Shown here piece by piece: positions 1 through 9,900 of a stretch of DNA of 64,000 nt (position 1 is the first letter of the stretch; each line of letters starts with the position of its first letter). The position numbers were made by a program, and so were the translations under genes. This stretch comes from Skeletonema marinoi. Taxonomy: Eukaryota; Bacillariophyta; Thalassiosirophyceae; Thalassiosirales; Thalassiosiraceae. The DNA lies in NCBI GenBank assembly GCA_030544225.1, contig CM060504.1:124001-188000 (forward strand), in the 5' to 3' direction. The notes beneath the pieces were generated by a model. The model was given only the letters and a program-made list of their open reading frames with translations, made no database searches and was not told where the DNA came from.

Positions 1-1125
1 TTGGAATTCTATTCTTTTTGATGTCGTGTTGTTATGCGTGTTGTGTGTGGAGGCGCATACCGTTTGCAGCAGCTAATTTGAATACTGGGCTAACGGCTGT
101 CAAGAGGAATGGTGGAGTGTTTGTCACTTCGGTTTGGATTACGGTGGTTAGTTTTGGGTATTTGGTGGTTTGGATGGTGGCAATGGTTGGTGTGTATGAT
201 GCTACTGGTGCTACTGCTGGTGTGGAAGGGAATACTAATATTCAACCTTCGTGGGGATATCTATTCTTACTGCTGTTGGCATTGTTTTGGACACAGCAAG
301 TGTTTCAGAATACAATTCATGTGATTGTTGCTGGAGTTGTATCGACATGGTGGTTTGCACCCGATGAGGCATCGAGTTGTTGCTCGGTGGCGATTAAAGA
401 TTCGTTCATTCGTGCTACGACGTCGTCGTTTGGGAGTATTTGTTTTGGGAGTTTACTTGTGGCGATTATTCAGACGTTAAGGAGTATGGTGGAGAGTGCA
501 CGGCATGATAGTTCGAATGATGGGTGTGCTGCGTTTGTGTTGTGTTTGGTGGACTGTCTCTTGCAGTGTCTACAAGGCATACTCGAATACTTTAACAAGT
601 TTGCGTACATTTACGGTGAGTCATATAATATTACCAATTATCATGTGTGTATGATTTCGTTGCCGTCGCCATGGACAAAGATCTAATCTCATCCATCTAT
701 TAACTCCCTTAACAGTTGGAATGTACGGCTACAGCTATTTGGAAGCTGGAAAGAATGTCATGACTCTATTTCATGCCAAGGGATGGGACATAATCATTGC
801 AGATGATCTGGTGTCGAATACATTGTCTTTATTCGCTCTGATTGGTGGTGGATTGGTTGGGTGTGTTGGACTTGCTACGAATGCAGCGTTTCCATCCTGG
901 TTGGCTGGGTTTGAAGGAGCTGCGTCTGGTATTGCATTTGGCTTTTCCTTTTTGATTGGGCTTGTCATTTCATCCATCATGTTGAGTGTGGTGGATTCTT
1001 CAGTGAATACTGTGCTCGTCAGCTTTGCTGAAGCACCTGAGGAGTTTCAACAGAATCATCCCAAGTTGAGCGGTGAGATGAGGGATGCATGGAGATTGGT
1101 TTATCCAGCAGAGTGTGGGTTTTAG
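1..1125 (+). CDS. Choline transporter-like (CTL/PNS1 family) membrane protein, 5' partial
   Basis: Two exons are visible: 1-615 and 716-1125. The intron (616-715, 100 nt) starts GTGAGT and ends AACAG. Joining them gives an uninterrupted frame reading FAYIYVGMYGYSYLEAGKNV across the junction, a block typical of the C-terminal half of the choline-transporter-like family (Pfam Choline_transpo). Several hydrophobic spans are seen: VTSVWITVVSFGYLVVWMVA, a WGYLFLLLLALFW segment followed by QQVFQNTIHVIVAG, and in exon 2 two glycine-rich spans around LFALIGGGLVGCVGLA and GFSFLIGLVISSIML. The frame is open to the first base of the window, so the true start and the N-terminal membrane spans lie outside. 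Family members are multi-span plasma- or organelle-membrane proteins linked to choline or other solute movement; the substrate cannot be read here. The gene converges on the selenoprotein M gene, 257 nt away. Confidence 0.85.
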
Positions 1126-1382
1126 TCAGATGATTTGAGTGCGTGTGTAGATTATTAGAAGAGATAAATTAAGATTCTTGTTTGTATCAAGTGTAGTTCT
1201 CTTCTACTTCTAGACAATCGTATCGATTTGCAATCATCCAGTAACCAAATCCAAGTTATTATCAGCAAAACATGACATATCAAATGTATTGACAAGACCA
1301 CAAATTGCGTCATTCAACCCAAAGTGACTACTGAAAGACGCCACATCGACTTCGTCGACTCATATATAGAGACATCAATCGC
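1126..1382. other. Convergent intergenic region / shared 3' UTRs
   Basis: This is the 257-nt space between the stop codons of two convergent genes. On the minus strand it is the 3' UTR of the selenoprotein M gene, so any SECIS element should lie here or just beyond. A weak candidate is listed separately. A small perfect hairpin, TCGAC-gaa-GTCGA, also lies near 1345-1358. Confidence 0.6.
1250..1325 (-). ncRNA. Weak candidate SECIS element in the selenoprotein M 3' UTR
   Basis: On the minus strand an ATGA (1313-1310) and a TGAT (1264-1261) could form the quartet of a SECIS. A wobble-rich lower helix is possible (TTTGGGTT with AACTTGGA). An upper helix starts with GCAA/TTGC, then two mismatches, then six more pairs. 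The AA in the apical region is about 19 nt from the ATGA, farther than the usual 10-13 nt, so the fit is poor. It is listed because the gene needs a SECIS and this is the best of three ATGA-containing candidates seen by eye. Confidence 0.25.
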
Positions 1383-2254
1383 TTAGAGCTCCTCTTTTGC
1401 ATCAGTCTTAGCCTCGTTGTCTTCCGAATCATCTGAGCTACCATCATCATCTGAGCTACTATCATCTGAAGAAGAATCATCATCATCTACAATAGCTCCT
1501 CCATCCCTATTCAATCCGCCCATACTAACTCCTCCACTACTTCCATCTCCCCCACCCTCCACTTCCACCCTCGCATCTTCCACCATTTTCTCCTCACGCT
1601 GCCTCTGCATCTCCTCTCTACGAATCCTCATTTCTTCCCGCCTTTCCTCTGCTTTGGTTCGTTCGGCTTCTGCTTCATCTTTATATTGCTGTTGAATGGC
1701 TTCCACCTCTTCTGGTGATTTGAGTTGAAAGCTGTGTTTGTATTGGAATGTTGAACAGGTCGGTTAGTCTACGGCAGAAAACACACTGTAATATGAAATC
1801 AATTAATGCATAGTTTTGGCTTACCCCTTTTCGATCATTAATGCATGCATTTCGTCCTGCAGAAATGATGTGTAATAATTTTCATAATGAGGATGTGAGT
1901 GCACGTGGATACAACATAATCATAAAGCACATCATGGATGATACACAAAGCTAAACATACCTTTGTCTTATAATCACTGAGCACAATCTGCTCCTTCTCC
2001 ACCCAGCTCTCCTCTCCTTCATCATCATCATCATCACCACTCTCATAAATCGTCATGATAGCCTTGCGTCCGGGAACAAACTTGACTTGTACATTTTGAT
2101 ATGATTCAGCCTCTCCATCTTTCAGAAATGATTTTAGAATTGGCATCCGGTTTAGGGCTCAGCCGGAGCATGACTCGATTTTGGCATGGAGAGATGCGGT
2201 TGTTAATGATGCTATGGAGAGCAATAGTGCGAATAGTAGGGTTTGAGATTGCAT
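1383..2254 (-). CDS. SELENOM: Selenoprotein M (in-frame UGA = selenocysteine), ER-resident
   Basis: Three exons on the minus strand: 2254-1961, 1856-1825 and 1731-1383, with introns of 104 and 93 nt (GTATGT...GCAG and GTAAGC...ACAG). The product is 224 residues. It has a signal peptide (MQSQTLLFALLLSIASLTTA), then KIESCSG-U-ALNRMPILKSF, where U32 is the TGA at 2161-2159. This matches the animal selenoprotein M block around CGGU-QLNRLKEVKAF, with C-S-G-U here. The thioredoxin-like core continues to DEMHALMIEKGF. An E/R/K-rich helix and a D/S-rich tail follow, and the protein ends KEEL, which fits the KDEL-type ER-retention pattern. Selenoprotein M is an ER-lumen thiol oxidoreductase. The acidic extension of about 110 residues is unusual; the human protein has about 145 residues in total. 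A start at the later ATG (2146) would remove both the signal peptide and the redox motif. The UGA reading is inference supported by conservation on both sides of it. Confidence 0.88.
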
Positions 2255-2320
2255 GGTTGTGTTGTATTTGTCTGGTAGGAATTACTTATGCGACATTGCC
2301 GCCTGGATTTTATCTTGCTA

Positions 2321-2560
2321 GTCGCCCCGCCAACTGACGCAATTGCGTCTGCAAAAGGATAGAAAGCCAAGCTTGTATAGCCAAATTATATGTATATCCT
2401 TCCAGAATATCTATTTTACTACCCACAGAAATTTGAAAAAAAATATCACAAATAAAAACGAACAGGAAAGGTACCACTTGACGCAAGGTCAAATTACGCA
2501 TGAAAATACTAAGTAAAAAAGTGCGTCAGTTAGTTTACCTCCGTCAGTTGGCGGCGCGAC
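2321..2560. mobile_element. MITE-like 240-bp element with about 19-bp TIRs and TA (CTAG) flanks
   Basis: The left end GTCGCCCCGCCAACTGACG and the right end read inward on the other strand, GTCGCGCCGCCAACTGACG, are inverted repeats with one mismatch. Both ends are flanked by TA within CTAG, the target preference of Tc1/mariner-type transposons. A second copy of the CGTCAGTT motif lies just inside the right end, and the palindrome GACGCAATTGCGTC lies just inside the left end. No transposase is present. The left end is 66 bp upstream of the selenoprotein M start, so the element lies in that gene's promoter or 5' UTR. Confidence 0.65.
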
Positions 2561-2562
2561 TA

Positions 2563-3109
2563 GCTTGGATTTGAGTTGATTTTTGATTTTGCCGAGTGCA
2601 GAAGAGCAAAGATATGTCGCATGTCACTTGTCACAGGTTCATATCGTGAGTTTGCTCTCGTTGACCCTAATCCTGACCTAATAATGCTTGCATAGTGTTC
2701 TTAGAATAAATTATCGGAGCCTTTTAGTGGCTGAAGTTGAACTGGCTGTGGCGGGGCGTAATGATGGGTTGGCTGTAGCTGTAGCTCATGAGGCTGACTT
2801 GGATCTCCTCTACCTCTATCGTAAGATGATCACTCCTGCTCCCGCTGCCTCTGGCTCTGCCGGCCTACTTAGGCTCTGCCTTTGACGAGAAGGGTTGTAG
2901 TTGTATGAATTGGGCAAGTAGAAACATCATAAGGAAAATAAGGGTCTACTAGTTGAACATTAACCCAATCAAGAGGTGTCGGGCCGACGCCGGTATCGGT
3001 ATGTCTCTACTCTACTCTGTCTGCGGCCGGCATCAAGTGAAGAAGCTCTCAGAAGCGAAGTTCCAGGGCATTTCTTTCAACTTCGCCTTCATCTTTGTCT
3101 TCGCCTTCT
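2563..3109. repeat. Intergenic segment with a diverged copy at about 20310-21050
   Basis: No gene is supported. Several blocks here (about 2692-2770 and 3025-3110) resemble blocks in the same order and orientation at about 20327-20420 and 20960-21050. Shared pieces include GGGCGTAATGATG, GAATTGGGCAAGTA, and the run CTCAGAAGCG with GGGCATTTCTTTC. In the right-hand copy the last block encodes the C-terminus of a coiled-coil protein (ending KEMPRSFRF). Here the same minus-strand frame reads KEMPWNFAS but belongs to no intact gene. The two copies lie on opposite sides of the 14-kb satellite. Confidence 0.45.
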
Positions 3110-3876
3110 TTACCTCTCCCCTCTCTCCATCTCCACTATCTTTTCACATTCAATGAGAATGGGTTCAATACATTTGATATTGCGGCTCTCTACCTCTACT
3201 ACTTCTCTCACTGCTACTCCTTTGCATTTGACAAGTTCAAGCACTAGATTTTTTGACATTGCTTTCGAGGGTCTGAGAACTTCGTCACTTTCGTCGCTTG
3301 CTCCTTCTTGCGACACGTTCTCGACAGTTTCGATCAACCGGTCGATCGAGTACAACAATTTGAACAAGTCTCCCAATCCCAAGCCGTCGAGTCCTTCATA
3401 TGTAAAGAGCTTTTGAGAGAGTTTCTTTAGTACTCTCGAAAATTTAGCGTCGTAGGCGTAGGATGTGTTTGTTGCAGAAGTGATATCTGGGAAAGAAGAT
3501 ATTAGAGCGAGTTGCATGTTTATCAAAGCCATTTGGGACATGATAGGAGATGGTGATAGAACAACACGAATGGCAAGCTGCAGCATAGGCATAGACAATA
3601 TAGATGTAGATGCGTCAGTTTGACTTGCAAATATGCATCAAGAGGGAATGATAATAGACAAAAGGCAAACCACGGACAAACCTTGTTCATCGAGACCATC
3701 ATACCAGGAACACAAATTAGACTTGGATTCAGGAGTGCCGAGACAGTTTCGTTAATAAGAATCTCGACCGTACTCTGTGAGATCATTGACCTGCAGCAGT
3801 CCATCCGCACCAGACGCGTCAATGCGGCGATCGTTTCTTCGGTGAGTGAGGACGGCAAAGCGGATTTGCTTTGGTA
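3110..3876 (-). CDS. Helical-repeat-like (possibly HEAT/ARM) protein fragment, 5' end missing
   Basis: Two exons can be joined: about 3876-3682 and 3577-3110, with an intron of 104 nt (GTTTGT...CTGCAG). The joined frame reads SMNK then LAIRVVLSPSPIMSQM. The sequence is rich in amphipathic helix-like segments such as EETIAALTRLV, IMSQMALINMQLALI and LVLELVKCKGVAVREVVEV, which suggests a helical repeat fold. I do not recognise a specific family. There is no good start: the frame meets a TGA just upstream of the first exon, and the satellite begins about 70 bp farther on. The gene may therefore be cut by the satellite or may have lost its 5' exon. An ATG at MDCCRSMISQ could start a shorter product. 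Confidence 0.4.
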
Positions 3877-3945
3877 TCAATTAACGTAATTAAATACCCT
3901 GTGAGCATGTTAGCATAGGCATCACTTAATGAAAACAGCAAGCTT

Positions 3946-6900
3946 AGTGTAGATGATGGCCGACAGCCCACATATCTTTGCGGATAATCGCATGAAGTGG
4001 CTGCAATATAGCTTTGAGAGCGTGCTAATGGCCCATTATAGTCGGTGTGGATAGCGGGCAGGGCAATATATTCGGCTCAATTGAGATGTTGCCCTTATTG
4101 GCTATCCAACAGCCTCAGCCTCGTAGCTGTCCTGATGAGTGTAGATGATGGCCGACAGCCCACATATCTTTGCGGATAATCGCATGAAGCGGCTGCAATA
4201 TAGCTTTGAGAGCGTGCTAATGGCCCATTATAGTCGGTGTGGATAGCGGGCAGGGCAATATATTCGGCTCAATTGAGATCTTGCCCTTATTGGCTATCCA
4301 ACAGCCTCAGCCTCGTAGCTGTCCTGATGAGTGTAGATGATGGCCGACAGCCCACATATCTTTGCGGATAATCGCATGAAGCGGCTGCAATATAGCTTTG
4401 AGAGCGTGCTAATGGCCCATTATAGTCGGTGTGGATAGCGGGCAGGGCAATATATTCGGCTCAATTGAGATGTTGCCCTTATTGGCTATCCAACAGCCTC
4501 AGCCTCGTAGCTGTCCTGATGAGTGTAGATGATGGCCGACAGCCCACATATCTTTGCGGATAATCGCATGAAGCGGCTGCAATATAGCTTTGAGAGCGTG
4601 CTAATGGCCCATTATAGTCGGTGTGGATAGCGGGCAGGGCAATATATTCGGCTCAATTGAGATGTTGCCCTTATTGGCTATCCAACAGCCTCAGCCTCGT
4701 AGCTGTCCTGATGAGTGTAGATGATGGCCGACAGCCCACATATCTTTGCGGATAATCGCATGAAGCGGCTGCAATATAGCTTTGAGAGCGTGCTAATGGC
4801 CCATTATAGTCGGTGTGGATAGCGGGCAGGGCAATATATTCGGCTCAATTGAGATGTTGCCCTTATTGGCTATCCAACAGCCTCAGCCTCGTAGCTGTCC
4901 TGATGAGTGTAGATGATGGCCGACAGCCCACATATCTTTGCGGATAATCGCATGAAGCGGCTGCAATATAGCTTTGAGAGCGTGCTAATGGCCCATTATA
5001 GTCGGTGTGGATAGCGGGCAGGGCAATATATTCGGCTCAATTGAGATGTTGCCCTTATTGGCTATCCAACAGCCTCAGCCTCGTAGCTGTGCTGATGAGT
5101 GTAGATGATGGCCGACAGCCCACATATCTTTGCGGATAATCGCATGAAGCGGCTGCAATATAGCTTTGAGAGCGTGCTAATGGCCCATTATAGTCGGTGT
5201 GGATAGCGGGCAGGGCAATATATTCGGCTCAATTGAGATGTTGCCCTTATTGGCTATCCAACAGCCTCAGCCTCGTAGCTGTCCTGATGAGTGTAGATGA
5301 TGGCCGACAGCCCACATATCTTTGCGGATAATCGCATGAAGCGGCTGCAATATAGCTTTGAGAGCGTGCTAATGGCCCATTATAGTCGGTGTGGATAGCG
5401 GGCAGGGCAATATATTCGGCTCAATTGAGATGTTGCCCTTATTGGCTATCCAACAGCCTCAGCCTCGTAGCTGTCCTGATGAGTGTAGATGATGGCCGAC
5501 AGCCCACATATCTTTGCGGATAATCGCATGAAGCGGCTGCAATATAGCTTTGAGAGCGTGCTAATGGCCCATTATAGTCGGTGTGGATAGCGGGCAGGGC
5601 AATATATTCGGCTCAATTGAGATGTTGCCCTTATTGGCTATCCAACAGCCTCAGCCTCGTAGCTGTCCTGATGAGTGTAGATGATGGCCGACAGCCCACA
5701 TATCTTTGCGGATAATCGCATGAAGCGGCTGCAATATAGCTTTGAGAGCGTGCTAATGGCCCATTATAGTCGGTGTGGATAGCGGGCAGGGCAATATATT
5801 CGGCTCAATTGAGATGTTGCCCTTATTGGCTATCCAACAGCCTCAGCCTCGTAGCTGTCCTGATGAGTGTAGATGATGGCCGACAGCCCACATATCTTTG
5901 CGGATAATCGCATGAAGCGGCTGCAATATAGCTTTGAGAGCGTGCTAATGGCCCATTATAGTCGGTGTGGATAGCGGGCAGGGCAATATATTCGGCTCAA
6001 TTGAGATGTTGCCCTTATTGGCTATCCAACAGCCTCAGCCTCGTAGCTGTCCTGATGAGTGTAGATGATGGCCGACAGCCCACATATCTTTGCGGATAAT
6101 CGCATGAAGCGGCTGCAATATAGCTTTGAGAGCGTGCTAATGGCCCATTATAGTCGGTGTGGATAGCGGGCAGGGCAATATATTCGGCTCAATTGAGATG
6201 TTGCCCTTATTGGCTATCCAACAGCCTCAGCCTCGTAGCTGTCCTGATGAGTGTAGATGATGGCCGACAGCCCACATATCTTTGCGGATAATCGCATGAA
6301 GCGGCTGCAATATAGCTTTGAGAGCGTGCTAATGGCCCATTATAGTCGGTGTGGATAGCGGGCAGGGCAATATATTCGGCTCAATTGAGATGTTGCCCTT
6401 ATTGGCTATCCAACAGCCTCAGCCTCGTAGCTGTCCTGATGAGTGTAGATGATGGCCGACAGCCCACATATCTTTGCGGATAATCGCATGAAGCGGCTGC
6501 AATATAGCTTTGAGAGCGTGCTAATGGCCCATTATAGTCGGTGTGGATAGCGGGCAGGGCAATATATTCGGCTCAATTGAGATGTTGCCCTTATTGGCTA
6601 TCCAACAGCCTCAGCCTCGTAGCTGTCCTGATGAGTGTAGATGATGGCCGACAGCCCACATATCTTTGCGGATAATCGCATGAAGCGGCTGCAATATAGC
6701 TTTGAGAGCGTGCTAATGGCCCATTATAGTCGGTGTGGATAGCGGGCAGGGCAATATATTCGGCTCAATTGAGATGTTGCCCTTATTGGCTATCCAACAG
6801 CCTCAGCCTCGTAGCTGTCCTGATGAGTGTAGATGATGGCCGACAGCCCACATATCTTTGCGGATAATCGCATGAAGCGGCTGCAATATAGCTTTGAGAG

Positions 6901-9900
6901 CGTGCTAATGGCCCATTATAGTCGGTGTGGATAGCGGGCAGGGCAATATATTCGGCTCAATTGAGATGTTGCCCTTATTGGCTATCCAACAGCCTCAGCC
7001 TCGTAGCTGTCCTGATGAGTGTAGATGATGGCCGACAGCCCACATATCTTTGCGGATAATCGCATGAAGCGGCTGCAATATAGCTTTGAGAGCGTGCTAA
7101 TGGCCCATTATAGTCGGTGTGGATAGCGGGCAGGGCAATATATTCGGCTCAATTGAGATGTTGCCCTTATTGGCTATCCAACAGCCTCAGCCTCGTAGCT
7201 GTCCTGATGAGTGTAGATGATGGCCGACAGCCCACATATCTTTGCGGATAATCGCATGAAGCGGCTGCAATATAGCTTTGAGAGCGTGCTAATGGCCCAT
7301 TATAGTCGGTGTGGATAGCGGGCAGGGCAATATATTCGGCTCAATTGAGATGTTGCCCTTATTGGCTATCCAACAGCCTCAGCCTCGTAGCTGTCCTGAT
7401 GAGTGTAGATGATGGCCGACAGCCCACATATCTTTGCGGATAATCGCATGAAGCGGCTGCAATATAGCTTTGAGAGCGTGCTAATGGCCCATTATAGTCG
7501 GTGTGGATAGCGGGCAGGGCAATATATTCGGCTCAATTGAGATGTTGCCCTTATTGGCTATCCAACAGCCTCAGCCTCGTAGCTGTCCTGATGAGTGTAG
7601 ATGATGGCCGACAGCCCACATATCTTTGCGGATAATCGCATGAAGCGGCTGCAATATAGCTTTGAGAGCGTGCTAATGGCCCATTATAGTCGGTGTGGAT
7701 AGCGGGCAGGGCAATATATTCGGCTCAATTGAGATGTTGCCCTTATTGGCTATCCAACAGCCTCAGCCTCGTAGCTGTCCTGATGAGTGTAGATGATGGC
7801 CGACAGCCCACATATCTTTGCGGATAATCGCATGAAGCGGCTGCAATATAGCTTTGAGAGCGTGCTAATGGCCCATTATAGTCGGTGTGGATAGCGGGCA
7901 GGGCAATATATTCGGCTCAATTGAGATGTTGCCCTTATTGGCTATCCAACAGCCTCAGCCTCGTAGCTGTCCTGATGAGTGTAGATGATGGCCGACAGCC
8001 CACATATCTTTGCGGATAATCGCATGAAGCGGCTGCAATATAGCTTTGAGAGCGTGCTAATGGCCCATTATAGTCGGTGTGGATAGCGGGCAGGGCAATA
8101 TATTCGGCTCAATTGAGATGTTGCCCTTATTGGCTATCCAACAGCCTCAGCCTCGTAGCTGTCCTGATGAGTGTAGATGATGGCCGACAGCCCACATATC
8201 TTTGCGGATAATCGCATGAAGCGGCTGCAATATAGCTTTGAGAGCGTGCTAATGGCCCATTATAGTCGGTGTGGATAGCGGGCAGGGCAATATATTCGGC
8301 TCAATTGAGATGTTGCCCTTATTGGCTATCCAACAGCCTCAGCCTCGTAGCTGTCCTGATGAGTGTAGATGATGGCCGACAGCCCACATATCTTTGCGGA
8401 TAATCGCATGAAGCGGCTGCAATATAGCTTTGAGAGCGTGCTAATGGCCCATTATAGTCGGTGTGGATAGCGGGCAGGGCAATATATTCGGCTCAATTGA
8501 GATGTTGCCCTTATTGGCTATCCAACAGCCTCAGCCTCGTAGCTGTCCTGATTAGTGTAGATGATGGCCGACAGCCCACATATCTTTGCGGATAATCGCA
8601 TGAAGCGGCTGCAATATAGCTTTGAGAGCGTGCTAATGGCCCATTATAGTCGGTGTGGATAGCGGGCAGGGCAATATATTCGGCTCAATTGAGATGTTGC
8701 CCTTATTGGCTATCCAACAGCCTCAGCCTCGTAGCTGTCCTGATGAGTGTAGATGATGGCCGACAGCCCACATATCTTTGCGGATAATCGCATGAAGCGG
8801 CTGCAATATAGCTTTGAGAGCGTGCTAATGGCCCATTATAGTCGGTGTGGATAGCGGGCAGGGCAATATATTCGGCTCAATTGAGATGTTGCCCTTATTG
8901 GCTATCCAACAGCCTCAGCCTCGTAGCTGTGCTGATGAGTGTAGATGATGGCCGACAGCCCACATATCTTTGCGGATAATCGCATGAAGCGGCTGCAATA
9001 TAGCTTTGAGAGCGTGCTAATGGCCCATTATAGTCGGTGTGGATAGCGGGCAGGGCAATATATTCGGCTCAATTGAGATGTTGCCCTTATTGGCTATCCA
9101 ACAGCCTCAGCCTCGTAGCTGTCCTGATGAGTGTAGATGATGGCCGACAGCCCACATATCTTTGCGGATAATCGCATGAAGCGGCTGCAATATAGCTTTG
9201 AGAGCGTGCTAATGGCCCATTATAGTCGGTGTGGATAGCGGGCAGGGCAATATATTCGGCTCAATTGAGATGTTGCCCTTATTGGCTATCCAACAGCCTC
9301 AGCCTCGTAGCTGTCCTGATGAGTGTAGATGATGGCCGACAGCCCACATATCTTTGCGGATAATCGCATGAAGCGGCTGCAATATAGCTTTGAGAGCGTG
9401 CTAATGGCCCATTATAGTCGGTGTGGATAGCGGGCAGGGCAATATATTCGGCTCAATTGAGATGTTGCCCTTATTGGCTATCCAACAGCCTCAGCCTCGT
9501 AGCTGTCCTGATGAGTGTAGATGATGGCCGACAGCCCACATATCTTTGCGGATAATCGCATGAAGCGGCTGCAATATAGCTTTGAGAGCGTGCTAATGGC
9601 CCATTATAGTCGGTGTGGATAGCGGGCAGGGCAATATATTCGGCTCAATTGAGATGTTGCCCTTATTGGCTATCCAACAGCCTCAGCCTCGTAGCTGTCC
9701 TGATGAGTGTAGATGATGGCCGACAGCCCACATATCTTTGCGGATAATCGCATGAAGCGGCTGCAATATAGCTTTGAGAGCGTGCTAATGGCCCATTATA
9801 GTCGGTGTGGATAGCGGGCAGGGCAATATATTCGGCTCAATTGAGATGTTGCCCTTATTGGCTATCCAACAGCCTCAGCCTCGTAGCTGTCCTGATGAGT

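Noticed and set aside
1417-1695. 92-codon serine/proline-rich plus-strand frame
   Set aside because: It is antisense to the acidic and charged tail of the selenoprotein M gene.
4120-4145. CTGATGAG in each satellite unit as the core of a hammerhead ribozyme
   Set aside because: The second conserved box (GAAA) does not occur anywhere in the 192-bp unit on either strand, so a hammerhead cannot form.
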